Assembly (NCBI GenBank): GCA_030150135.1
Contig: JASLGO010000033.1
Coordinates: 1 to 45,450, forward strand
Direction: 5' to 3'
DNA: 45,450 bases
Source of the DNA: Aquirhabdus sp.
GTDB taxonomy: Bacteria; Pseudomonadota; Gammaproteobacteria; Pseudomonadales; Moraxellaceae
Shown one piece after another: positions 33,144-41,703 of this stretch; position 1 is the first letter of the stretch, and each line of letters begins with the position of its first letter. A program made the position numbers and the translations under genes. Below the pieces are notes generated by a model that saw only the letters and a program-made list of their open reading frames with translations, was not told the DNA's origin and made no database searches.

Positions 33144-33827
33144 TTATACAGCACTATCCACAAAGACAGGCATCATATTTTCTAATCCATTTTCACGCTT
33201 AACTTGCTCAGCCATCATATTGGCATCAACTTTAGCAAATGTATGAGGCGCATAACGACGTGCAATCGCATTGAGTTTATCTTCAATCCTTTTAGGTAAT
33301 TTAATTCCCAGCGGATTTGATTCTTGCAAATCAGCAGATGAAATCACGCGAGTCCCCATGATGTAATCAAACCAAGGCTTAGTCACACACCAGTTGGCAT
33401 CTTGGTTAGTATTCATATGATGATCGTAATGCCATGGGATCGCTTTTTTACCCCACTCTGGATCTAAATGTGATTTTCGATGCGTATTATAATAATTCCA
33501 ACCGCAATAATAAGAAGTGAGTGTAAATAAAGGCGCTACAGGAAAAACAAAGGTTGTTAAACCAGCGAGAAGTACGACCCCTCTAATTTCTAAACGACCA
33601 GCATCGTTTCCAAAAGGATGTAAATAGAGTTCATCATCATTATATTGATTCAAACGAACGCGACGATGATGCGCCCAATGGTTTTTCATGCGCTTCTCAT
33701 CTGGAGATTTACGTCCTCCACCCGCTTGTGGCTTACCATGCAAAGCATATTTATGCGTATACCACTCCACGCCATTGGCGAAAAATAACGCAAGAGGAAT
33801 TCCGAACATAACACTCACCCAATCCAT
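33144..33827 (-). CDS. Fatty acid hydroxylase/sterol desaturase-like membrane protein
   Basis: A 227-residue membrane protein with the eight-histidine di-iron pattern of the FA_hydroxylase superfamily: HKYALH (25-30), HWAHH (50-54), HRKSH (116-120) and HYDHH (133-137). Hydrophobic segments lie at 5-20 and 85-110. Members hydroxylate or desaturate fatty acids, sterols, carotenoids or alkylglycerols using O2; the substrate cannot be read from the sequence. Ring-hydroxylating CrtZ-like enzymes have similar size and spacing. It is first in a two-gene unit with DUF2804, and a REP pair lies between it and the RAYT gene upstream. Confidence 0.85.
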   Translation of the reverse strand: MDWVSVMFGIPLALFFANGVEWYTHKYALHGKPQAGGGRKSPDEKRMKNHWAHHRRVRLNQYNDDELYLHPFGNDAGRLEIRGVVLLAGLTTFVFPVAPLFTLTSYYCGWNYYNTHRKSHLDPEWGKKAIPWHYDHHMNTNQDANWCVTKPWFDYIMGTRVISSADLQESNPLGIKLPKRIEDKLNAIARRYAPHTFAKVDANMMAEQVKRENGLENMMPVFVDSAV

Positions 33828-33920
33828 GGATTACGAAATAATATCTTAAATATAGTGATCTGATTCGAGATGAATATCCACTTTTTTATTTGACTGGGGA
33901 TTTTTGGTCTATTTTGTACA

Positions 33921-34005
33921 GTAGGAACGAACTATGTTCGTCAGTTATTTTTCCATTTCATTTACAGGCATCACATATACACAGGCGAACAAAGTTCGCC
34001 TCTAC
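33921..34005. repeat. REP pair (BIME) 2, next to the RAYT gene
   Basis: The left REP at 33921-33942 begins GTAGG with arms ACGAAC/GTTCGT; the right REP at 33984-34005 has arms GGCGAAC/GTTCGCC and ends CTCTAC. The pair is inverted with GTAG outward. The 41-base spacer shares TTATTT, CCAT and ATACA with pair 1. Its right edge is five bases from the transposase stop codon. Confidence 0.88.
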
Positions 34006-34010
34006 AACAC

Positions 34011-34529
34011 TCAATCAATTCTTTTTTTAACGTTCATCAACTTTGGATTAAAACAGTCTTGCTCCCATCGCGCGGGGTTATCTCGAATGTATTCAGAAAT
34101 ACGCAAATAATCCTCAATATTACGGATAATATGGTCGTGGAAAGATTTTTGCCAAGGCGAAAAACCAATTTGTTTAGTAATGACTCCCTTCCATTGCTTG
34201 ATCATCCTCGACACCGTAGGGGCGAACTCTGTTCGCCCATTACTATCAATAACAACAATCAAATGAACATGATTTGGCATGACCACATAACAGTCCAATG
34301 TCACATGAGGATAGATTGTTGCTAAATTCTCAGTTTCTTGAATGACGAGCCGACCAATTTCGGAAGGGACTAAGCTGGGAGGTTCATGCGGTCGAACAGA
34401 GTTCGACCCTACGATTTTTCCAAATATTTCATGCCTATCCTTAATACAGACGGTTATAAAATATGCGCCGTTCCGACTATAGTCGTATCCCAATAAACGA
34501 TTCCGTTTGCGTTGAGGCAGATCTTTCAT
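34011..34529 (-). CDS. REP-associated tyrosine transposase (RAYT)
   Basis: A 172-residue single-strand DNA transposase-like protein of the Y1/HUH superfamily (TnpA_REP). It begins with the usual RKRNRLLGYDYSRNGAYFIT, has the metal-binding HUH-type motif MPNHVHLI (His87, His89), and the tyrosine region HDHIIRNIEDYLRISEYI, with Tyr141 the likely nucleophile. RAYTs cut and join REP hairpins next to a GTAG tetranucleotide (established for E. coli and other species). The copy appears intact. Two REP hairpins lie inside the coding sequence, encoding residues 40-47 (VGSNSVRP) and 98-105 (GRTEFAPT). Both are in frame and seem to form loops on either side of the HUH strand. It is a single-copy gene in this window, between rapA and BIME 2. 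Confidence 0.92.
   Translation of the reverse strand: MKDLPQRKRNRLLGYDYSRNGAYFITVCIKDRHEIFGKIVGSNSVRPHEPPSLVPSEIGRLVIQETENLATIYPHVTLDCYVVMPNHVHLIVVIDSNGRTEFAPTVSRMIKQWKGVITKQIGFSPWQKSFHDHIIRNIEDYLRISEYIRDNPARWEQDCFNPKLMNVKKRID
34216..34238. repeat. REP hairpin inside the RAYT coding sequence (copy 3)
   Basis: GTAG followed by the perfect palindrome GGGCGAACTCTGTTCGCCC on the plus strand. It encodes residues 98-105 of the transposase, between the HUH motif and the catalytic tyrosine. Confidence 0.88.
34390..34412. repeat. REP hairpin inside the RAYT coding sequence (copy 4)
   Basis: GGTCGAACAGAGTTCGACC, a perfect palindrome, then CTAC (GTAG on the minus strand). It encodes residues 40-47 of the transposase. 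With copy 3 it forms an inverted pair with GTAG outward, the same geometry as both intergenic pairs. Confidence 0.88.
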
Positions 34530-34624
34530 TTTTTGATTTTCTAGATCTTAGTTATTTTTATTAAGCCCACATAAGCCATGGGCTTGCCCCAGCAAACCCA
34601 TACAGCCAATCAAAACTAAAAAAC

Positions 34625-37459
34625 TTACTTCATCACCACCAAAATCCGAATCGAATCAGGTACGAGTGACAACTGCTCAAGTAACTTCAAACCTTGTGCA
34701 CGCTGATTGGTTAAACGCTCAATCTCATCTTCACGCACACTTGGATTATGCTCTTTCAGATAAATCAAACGATCCAGCTCTTGCTGTAAGTGGTCGCCAT
34801 AACGCTTCTGAGCAGTTTCTGAAAAACCTTTAATTTGTGATCTCGCAAGCTCCTCGGCTTGTTTGTAGCGCTGCTCAATCACATCACGACGTAACTTCAC
34901 AACCTGACGCGCATTATTCATATCGAGTGAATGAAGTTGTGGTTGCAACATGGCTGAGTTAATGCGTGCAGACAAATCTTGACCATTTTCACTGATCAGC
35001 ACTCGAATCAACTGCTGCGGCAAGCTCGCTGCAAGATTCAGAACTTTAGGCGCAATGACTTCGACACGGAACCATGCCTCAAGCAAGATTTTTCCTGCTG
35101 GAATCACCGAACTTTTCAACACACAAACGTTGGCATTACCAAATGATTGTGTGCGTACCATTTCAAAAATACGACCCATCAAAGGATGTTCAACGGTCAA
35201 ATATTCAGTATCTTCACGTGTGAGCGCTTGTTCACGATGGAACGTGACGGTCATGCCATCTTCTGGCAAATCTAATCCATCGACCAACATTTCAGCAGAT
35301 GGATGAATAATCAAACTGCCGTCATGTTGTTCATCATGTTCAATATTGGTTGATGACAAGAAGCGCAACATGAAGTCAGGCAAGGTGTTATTGGCATCCT
35401 GATCTTGCATCGCACGCACAATACGATTAGCAACCGTTGGACGGCAAGAATTGAACTCAAGCAAACGATCACGTCCTGCTTGTAATTCAGTTTCCAAGTC
35501 TAAACGCTCATCATTCACTTGCGCCAAGAACGCATCAAAACGATTGTGATCGTCTTCAGATTCAAGTGGTGTTAGCAATATCTCTTTGAGTGTCACTAAA
35601 TGATTTTCTTGCAGAACCTGAGCAGTCGGAGAAATATGACCAAAAATATCCAGTGCATCGTTATACCAACGGAACATGCGCTCTTGTGCGGTTTGCATTA
35701 AATACGGCACATGAATTTGAATGCGGTTTTGTTGACCAATACGATCTAGACGACCAATACGTTGTTCAAGAACATCTGGATTTGACGGCATATCAAACAA
35801 CACGAGGTTGCTTGCAAATTGGAAGTTACGACCTTCAGAACCAATTTCAGAACACAAAAGAATTTGCGCACCATACGTATCATCAGCAAAATAAGCGGCA
35901 GCTTGGTCACGCTCGAGCAAACTCATCGCCTCATGGAACATCGCGGTACGAATACCGCCATGTACACGCAAAGCCAATTCAAGTGATTCAACCACTGGTC
36001 CACTACGCGCGATTAACAATACTTTTTGATGCTTAAGCTCTGTTTTGAGCAGATTCAATAACCAAGGCACACGCGGATCAGATTGCATCCATTCGCCGTC
36101 AAGTTGCTCTTCTTCTGGCCACATTTGCTTACGCAGATTACCAGTGGTCGGCCAGCCTTCAGGTGCAATCAGTGGAGCAGGCAAACAATCACGACCTTGG
36201 AATCCTTGAATCGCTTCACGCGTATTACGGAATAAAATCCGTCCTGTACCGTGACGATCAAGCAATTCGCTAATCGCACGGTAGCGTGCATCAGGTGTAT
36301 CTTCAACTGGATGTCCAAGAAGCGCAGTAATCGCCTCATGCTGTGCCTCATCCAACATGTCATCGGACATTAGCGCTTCAGCAACTTTTGCAGTATCAGC
36401 GTAATTTGCTTCCTCTTCCAAGAAATGATTTAACGTGTCGAAACGCTCAGGATCAAGCAGACGTAAACGTGCAAAATGGCTATCTACACCCAATTGCTCA
36501 GGTGTTGCAGTCAGAAGCAAGACACCTGCCGTTTGATTCGCAAACTCGGCAACGAGATCATAACGATCATTGCCACCTTCATCTTCATGCCAAGTGAGAT
36601 GATGCGCTTCATCAACCACCAGTAAATCAAAGCCCGCTTTCAGCGCTTGTGCTTTCAAATCCTCATGGTCAAGCAGCAAATCAACGCTGGCAATGATGCA
36701 GCTTTCAGTTTCAAATGGATTAGATTCTGGGTCGTTTTCTTTTAAGAATGCTGTGCGTTCGAGATCAAACAACGAGAAGTTCAGATTGAAGCGACGACGC
36801 ATTTCAATCATCCACTGATATTGCAATGAATCAGGCACAAGGACGAGGATTCGTTCACTACGACCCGTCGTCAACTGCTGATGCATGATCAAGCCAGCTT
36901 CGATCGTTTTCCCTAAACCCACTTCATCCGCCAGCAAAACACGCGGCGCAAGACGGCGACCAACTTCATGAGCGATATAAAACTGATGCGGAATCAATCC
37001 AACACGCGGACCGATCATGCCTCGTAGCGGACTGGTCGCCATGCGCGATTGAGTCAGCAATGCTTCAATACGCAGGTCGTACCATTCTTTAGGTTCAAGT
37101 TGACTCGCAAGCAAACGCTCAAGCGGACGAGCAAGTTGTAAATGGGCTGCAAGACGAGTTTCTGAAAGTGTTTTTGTGATTTCAGGTTTTGCTACTTGTG
37201 TACAGTGATAGCGCAAGACACCTGAATGAACTTCGGTCGATAGAACTATCCAATCGATACCATCTAAATCAGTTAAAGAATCGCCAGCAGCAAAAATGAT
37301 CCGTGATAATGGTGCACTTGCTCGTGCATAAACACGCGTTTCGTCACTCTTTGGAAATAAAATACTGATCGTCCGTTCATCGACATCAACAAGAACACCC
37401 AAACCTAATTCTGATTCGGTATCTGACAACCACCGCTGACCAATTGCAAAATCTTGCAT
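34625..37459 (-). CDS. rapA: RNA polymerase-associated helicase-like protein RapA
   Basis: RapA is a Swi2/Snf2 ATPase bound to RNA polymerase that promotes its recycling after termination. The 944-residue protein starts FAIGQRWLSDTESELGLG, the two N-terminal Tudor-like domains. It then has the helicase core with Walker A DEVGLGKTIEAGLIM (178-192), VVDEAHHLTWH, LLLTATPEQLG, FRNTREAIQGF, and the C-terminal helicase motifs SEIGSEGRNFQFA and QRIGRLDRIGQ, followed by the RapA C-terminal domain. Length is near the E. coli 968. Monocistronic, with a 165-base gap to the rluA stop upstream. Confidence 0.96.
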   Translation of the reverse strand: MQDFAIGQRWLSDTESELGLGVLVDVDERTISILFPKSDETRVYARASAPLSRIIFAAGDSLTDLDGIDWIVLSTEVHSGVLRYHCTQVAKPEITKTLSETRLAAHLQLARPLERLLASQLEPKEWYDLRIEALLTQSRMATSPLRGMIGPRVGLIPHQFYIAHEVGRRLAPRVLLADEVGLGKTIEAGLIMHQQLTTGRSERILVLVPDSLQYQWMIEMRRRFNLNFSLFDLERTAFLKENDPESNPFETESCIIASVDLLLDHEDLKAQALKAGFDLLVVDEAHHLTWHEDEGGNDRYDLVAEFANQTAGVLLLTATPEQLGVDSHFARLRLLDPERFDTLNHFLEEEANYADTAKVAEALMSDDMLDEAQHEAITALLGHPVEDTPDARYRAISELLDRHGTGRILFRNTREAIQGFQGRDCLPAPLIAPEGWPTTGNLRKQMWPEEEQLDGEWMQSDPRVPWLLNLLKTELKHQKVLLIARSGPVVESLELALRVHGGIRTAMFHEAMSLLERDQAAAYFADDTYGAQILLCSEIGSEGRNFQFASNLVLFDMPSNPDVLEQRIGRLDRIGQQNRIQIHVPYLMQTAQERMFRWYNDALDIFGHISPTAQVLQENHLVTLKEILLTPLESEDDHNRFDAFLAQVNDERLDLETELQAGRDRLLEFNSCRPTVANRIVRAMQDQDANNTLPDFMLRFLSSTNIEHDEQHDGSLIIHPSAEMLVDGLDLPEDGMTVTFHREQALTREDTEYLTVEHPLMGRIFEMVRTQSFGNANVCVLKSSVIPAGKILLEAWFRVEVIAPKVLNLAASLPQQLIRVLISENGQDLSARINSAMLQPQLHSLDMNNARQVVKLRRDVIEQRYKQAEELARSQIKGFSETAQKRYGDHLQQELDRLIYLKEHNPSVREDEIERLTNQRAQGLKLLEQLSLVPDSIRILVVMK

Positions 37460-37702
37460 AACGCTTTTATTTCCAAAGAAAAACTAAAAATATGAGATAG
37501 AAACGAGACTAATAATTTACCGCTATTTATGCGTACTTTAAACATATTATCAATATGCAAAAACACTTCAAAATATGCAGCGCATATTTTCACATATTTG
37601 TAGATGCTTTATCGAACATTTTTCAAAAATAATAGAGATAAAATGCCAATAACATCACACAAAATGTTACATGAAACAAATTTAACTATGACCGAAAAAT
37701 TG

Positions 37703-38368
37703 CTACCAAAAATCAGCATTCAACTTAAAGTTCAACCGCTCACCAGTTATAGGATGATTAAACCCTAATTCAGCCGCATGCAGACACAAACGTGGACTTA
37801 AAGACTGACCGATTTCGTTGGCATACAACTCATCGCCAATAATCGCATGTCCGAGATATTGCGTATGAACTCGAAGCTGATGAGAGCGCCCCGTAATGGG
37901 TTTCAGTAACACTTTTGTCACCGATTCATTATTAATTTCATAAATATCCAATGCTTGCCAATTGGTTAATGCTTTTTTGGGATACAGTTTATCTGTTACA
38001 TGTAATGGTGGTGTGGTTGGTTCATAGCGCACTGGTACATCTATCAAGCCGTCGCCTGTTAATTTTCCAAGCAAAATGGCTTGATACATTTTTGTCGTAA
38101 GTCGATCTTCGAACTGTTTGGAAATATTGCGCTGCGCTTCTGGATTGAGCGCAAAAACCATCAAACCTGATGTATCACGATCCAGACGATGAACAAGTTT
38201 TATAGCTGGCTCTACTGCTTGTAATCGAGTCAATAAACTATCAAATAAATGCTCGCCTTTTCCTGGTACAGATAGCAGTCCTGGCGGCTTATAAATAATG
38301 AGGAAATCATCACAACGGTAATGAACAGAATAATTCGGTTCTGGGTAATTCGCTGAATCAGAGGACAT
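37703..38368 (-). CDS. rluA: Pseudouridine synthase RluA
   Basis: RluA isomerises U746 of 23S rRNA and U32 of certain tRNAs. The 221-residue protein (from ATG at 38368; a GTG three codons upstream is possible) is collinear with E. coli RluA: NKP-equivalent YKPPGLLSVPG, the catalytic HRLDRDTSGLMVFAL (Asp63), then LLKPITGRSHQLRVH and a final RLCLHAAELGFNHPITGE. It lacks the S4 domain of RluC/RluD, which supports RluA. It is a single gene on the minus strand, followed by rapA. Confidence 0.92.
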   Translation of the reverse strand: MSSDSANYPEPNYSVHYRCDDFLIIYKPPGLLSVPGKGEHLFDSLLTRLQAVEPAIKLVHRLDRDTSGLMVFALNPEAQRNISKQFEDRLTTKMYQAILLGKLTGDGLIDVPVRYEPTTPPLHVTDKLYPKKALTNWQALDIYEINNESVTKVLLKPITGRSHQLRVHTQYLGHAIIGDELYANEIGQSLSPRLCLHAAELGFNHPITGERLNFKLNADFW

Positions 38369-38452
38369 ACAACTCACGGCAAGATAGTGTCAAATCACGC
38401 GTATAATAGCATTGTTATAATTTTTACGGACATTGTAGAATGTATAAACAAA

Positions 38453-38485
38453 AATGCCAGCTCAGATAAAAACGGAGCTGGCATT
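38453..38485 (-). terminator. Terminator of the esterase gene
   Basis: On the minus strand, 17 bases after the stop codon at 38503, arms AATGCCAGCTC and GAGCTGGCATT (11 bp perfect) enclose an 11-base loop and are followed by TTTTG. It is a strong stem. Confidence 0.85.
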
Positions 38486-38502
38486 TACTTGGCTTAATAT
38501 AA

Positions 38503-39462
38503 TTACTTCACATGACTTTTTATAAATTGAGCAATCTCATTTAAGGCATCATCTGATGTCTTAAGCAATGCATTAAACATCTGGAAGTTATGCCACATTC
38601 CGTCATACACATGACAATCCACAGCAATTCCTGAACGCTCTGCACGCTTGGCAAGTTGCAATGCATCATCCAATAAGATTTCTTCACTACCCACTTGAAT
38701 GAGCATTGGAGGCAATCCACTCAAATCCGCAAAGACTGGTGATACGCGCGCATCCGCACTTTGAATATCGCCTCGATACGCATCAGCCCCACGTTTTAAT
38801 ATTTCTTTGGTCAACATTGGATCGCGCAACGCATTCTTCTTAAATGAATCCGCGCACAACGTCATATCAATAAATGGCGATATCAATAAAGCCCCAGCTG
38901 GCAAAGCGATTTTCAGTTCACGCAAAGCAACCAATGTTGCTAATACAAGAGCACCACCCGCTGAATCGCCCCCTAAAATAATATGTTCAGGTAAATAACC
39001 CTTCGCAAGCAACGCCTGATAAGCAGCAACACAATCATCAAGTGCTGCGGGATAACGATGTTGAGGAGCCAAACGGTAATCCAACATATAAACTGTTGCA
39101 CCACTTCTAGCCGCGATTTCACTGCCTAATGCACGATGAGTAGCCGCCGACCCTGCAACAAATACTCCACCATGAAAATGCAGCAATGCGTAGTTTTGTT
39201 CAGCAATCTGATGAAAACTACTTTTTAAACTCAGTTGTTCAGCATTCACACCGCCCAATACAAGACGCTCAACTTGAACATCTGATCTGACTTTAAATAT
39301 TCCAGAACTTAATTCCATCCCATTTCGAAAAAAAGACAACGGTAAAGGTAATCCACTAGGAGCCTTAAACGATCCTCGCAAGACCGCTTTGATGCTAGTT
39401 ATTGCTGTTTTTTCTTTGTAATTCAAAAGAATTTTTTGGTACTTTTTTACAGGCAATTTCAT
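38503..39462 (-). CDS. Alpha/beta hydrolase, HSL-type esterase
   Basis: A 319-residue hydrolase of the hormone-sensitive lipase group (family IV esterases), acting on carboxyl esters of short to medium acyl chains. The oxyanion motif HFHGGVF and nucleophile motif GDSAGG (serine at about 167 from this start) are clear, with the acid Asp in EILLDDALQL and the base His in MWHNF. A TTG start five codons upstream is possible; ATG at 39462 is preferred. There is no signal peptide, so it is probably cytoplasmic. Neighbours (GST downstream-to-upstream, rluA) give no pathway hint. Its own terminator follows. Confidence 0.9.
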   Translation of the reverse strand: MKLPVKKYQKILLNYKEKTAITSIKAVLRGSFKAPSGLPLPLSFFRNGMELSSGIFKVRSDVQVERLVLGGVNAEQLSLKSSFHQIAEQNYALLHFHGGVFVAGSAATHRALGSEIAARSGATVYMLDYRLAPQHRYPAALDDCVAAYQALLAKGYLPEHIILGGDSAGGALVLATLVALRELKIALPAGALLISPFIDMTLCADSFKKNALRDPMLTKEILKRGADAYRGDIQSADARVSPVFADLSGLPPMLIQVGSEEILLDDALQLAKRAERSGIAVDCHVYDGMWHNFQMFNALLKTSDDALNEIAQFIKSHVK

Positions 39463-39553
39463 ATTTACATTACTCAATCAATCATTACTTTAGTCAGTAT
39501 GCGTGATGACCAATAATTTCAAGTGGCATATTGGCGATAAATAACTTATCAAT

Positions 39554-40177
39554 TTAGCGAACTGACGCAAACTGTTCATGCATACGCTGATAAAACGCCA
39601 GCAAATGTGGATGCTGCTCATCCACTTTTAGGCCGGCCAAACGACCAAAATCAAGCGCCGCATACAAAGTCAAATCTGCGACACTCAAACGATCTCCAGC
39701 GAGATATGGGACAACCTGTAAGCGTCTATCAAAATAAGCAAAGCGAGAGAACGCTCGACGACGGGCAACTGGTGCAATGTCTGGAATCTGCTCATACTTA
39801 CCCTCCCAAAACGGATGACCATGTTGAAACGCAGTAATCAAAGGCAGTAAAACTTCCAACTCAGCTTGACGACTATATTGATTAATCCGAACTTGCTCCA
39901 TGAGCTCCGTACCAAACAATGGATTCTGAGGATATATTCCCTCAAGATAACGACAAATTGCCATGGACTCTGTGATTAATTGTCCATCATCTAACTCAAG
40001 CGCAGGAATCTGACCTAGCGGGTGAATTTGCAGGTAATCAGGTGTACGATTTTCACCACCTGCAATACTGACTTCAATGACCTCCAATCCAATATCAGCA
40101 GGTACAAGCCCTTTTGCCGCCAAAAATAATAAAACGCGTCGCGGGTTTGGCGCACGTTCAGCGGTAAATAATTTCAT
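39554..40177 (-). CDS. Glutathione S-transferase
   Basis: A 207-residue GST with an N-terminal thioredoxin-like domain (MKLFTAERAPNPRRVLLFLA; cis-proline region IPALELDDG; ESMAICRYLE binding the glutamyl end of GSH) and an all-helical C-terminal domain (LTLYAALDFGRLAG). GSTs conjugate glutathione to electrophiles or act as peroxidases. The open frame extends 28 residues further upstream, but ATG at 40177 has AAGGA nine bases ahead and begins exactly at the domain. It stands alone, about 175 bases from the protease gene upstream. Confidence 0.9.
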   Translation of the reverse strand: MKLFTAERAPNPRRVLLFLAAKGLVPADIGLEVIEVSIAGGENRTPDYLQIHPLGQIPALELDDGQLITESMAICRYLEGIYPQNPLFGTELMEQVRINQYSRQAELEVLLPLITAFQHGHPFWEGKYEQIPDIAPVARRRAFSRFAYFDRRLQVVPYLAGDRLSVADLTLYAALDFGRLAGLKVDEQHPHLLAFYQRMHEQFASVR

Positions 40178-40353
40178 TGATTTCATTCCTTGGATTGAAT
40201 TACTAAGACTGACATCTGTATGCAAAAACAACAAGTGCGAAAAATAACAAACCATATTCACATGTCGACTTTAACGTCTTCATGTGAATAAAGCGAAGTG
40301 AAGTGATAGATTATTTAGTCATTTATTAATAATCGCAGGCTGACTAAATCTTG

Positions 40354-41589
40354 CTACTGACCATTAAATAAACCAAATAACGATGGATCATCTGCACGAT
40401 TGTCTTCCACATTTTTTGCATCAAGTGATGGACGTTCACCGATGGCTACAGCCAATTTGATCTGTTGATGACCACGTTTCACTAATAAGTTAAGCGAAGT
40501 GCTGGGTTTTTCTGCTGCAACACGTTGAATTAATTGTGCAGGAGTCGACACAGAGACATCATTCACGGACAGAATGACATCATTGTTTTTCAATCCACCA
40601 CGATCAGCTGGACCATTCTTTACAGTACGAACAATACGCACACCCGCTACATCACTATCATTGCTCATACCATTGGCTGGGTCATCTTGATTTCCGACCT
40701 CGATACCAAGCCAACCACGTGTGACCTTGCCTTTTTGAATGATATCCATCATCACTTGTTGAGCTAGACTCGCTGGGATTGCAAAACCAATTCCCATTGA
40801 CCCACCCGTCTGAGAAAAAATAGCTGTATTAATTCCAACCAAATTGCCCGCAACATCGACTAAAGCCCCACCAGAGTTACCTGGGTTAATCGCAGCATCC
40901 GTTTGAATAAAGTCTTCAAAGGCATTAATTCCAAGCCCTGAGCGACCTGTGGCAGAAACAATGCCATGCGTTACGGTTTGACCCACGCCGAATGGATTTC
41001 CAATGGCGAGAACAATATCTCCCACTTCAGTTGGATTTTTACGAAATGGCAAAACTGGAAGATTGGTTAAGTTGATCTTGATCACAGCCAAATCACTATC
41101 AGGATCTGTACCAATGACTGTGGCTTCAGCACGGCGACCATCTTGCAGGGCAACAATAATTTTATCAGCCTGAGCAACCACATGATTATTGGTCAAAATA
41201 TAACCATTCGCAGTAGCAATAACACCAGAACCAAGGCTAGTTGGTTTTGTCATTGCACGTTGAGAATCATCTAATTGCGGATTATCTTCATGGAATCCGA
41301 AAAATCGGCGTAGTACCGGATCATCAATTTGGCTATGTGCACGAACTTTTTGTGTTGTATAGATATTGACCACAGCTGGAGCTGCGACTTTAACCGCATT
41401 GTGATAAGAAGAAACAGCTCCAGACACAAACACTTCTGAGCTTTGCACTGCAAGCGTTTCAGGATGTTTTCGCCATTGTTCTTTTAAGTGCAAAAACCAC
41501 GCTATCACGACGACCAATAAAAACCACGGTAACGCCATAAAAACACGCCGCACGCTTATTCCCCTTATCCAACTAAACTCATCAAACAT
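40354..41589 (-). CDS. degS: Membrane-anchored serine protease, DegS/AlgW type
   Basis: A 411-residue HtrA-family protease: an N-terminal membrane anchor (LPWFLLVVVIAWFLHL, about 20-35) and a periplasmic trypsin-like domain with the triad His136 (TNNHVV), Asp166 (DSDLAVI) and Ser239 (NPGNSGGAL). A single PDZ domain follows (about 295-385; GPADRGGLKNNDVI). One PDZ plus an uncleaved anchor defines the DegS/AlgW group, which starts envelope stress signalling by cutting an anti-sigma factor. That substrate gene is not in the window, so the signalling role is inferred. It is divergent from the NIF3 gene with 114 bases between. Confidence 0.9.
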   Translation of the reverse strand: MFDEFSWIRGISVRRVFMALPWFLLVVVIAWFLHLKEQWRKHPETLAVQSSEVFVSGAVSSYHNAVKVAAPAVVNIYTTQKVRAHSQIDDPVLRRFFGFHEDNPQLDDSQRAMTKPTSLGSGVIATANGYILTNNHVVAQADKIIVALQDGRRAEATVIGTDPDSDLAVIKINLTNLPVLPFRKNPTEVGDIVLAIGNPFGVGQTVTHGIVSATGRSGLGINAFEDFIQTDAAINPGNSGGALVDVAGNLVGINTAIFSQTGGSMGIGFAIPASLAQQVMMDIIQKGKVTRGWLGIEVGNQDDPANGMSNDSDVAGVRIVRTVKNGPADRGGLKNNDVILSVNDVSVSTPAQLIQRVAAEKPSTSLNLLVKRGHQQIKLAVAIGERPSLDAKNVEDNRADDPSLFGLFNGQ

Positions 41590-41703
41590 TCAATCTAAAA
41601 CACAGTCAATGCTTTAGATTTTTACACAAACATCCGCACTATTCCCAACTATTTTGGTTAGACTTATAAATTATGTAAACCATTAAAATGTTGTGCCTCT
41701 GCT

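Noticed and set aside
34011..34529. Reading the RAYT as a standard insertion sequence
   Set aside because: There are no terminal inverted repeats or target duplications of an IS; the flanking repeats are REPs and the protein is of the REP-associated, usually non-autonomous, type.
35590..36036. 148-codon plus-strand open frame inside rapA
   Set aside because: Antisense shadow of rapA; the product is Q/H/Y-rich with no domain, and rapA motifs continue through it.
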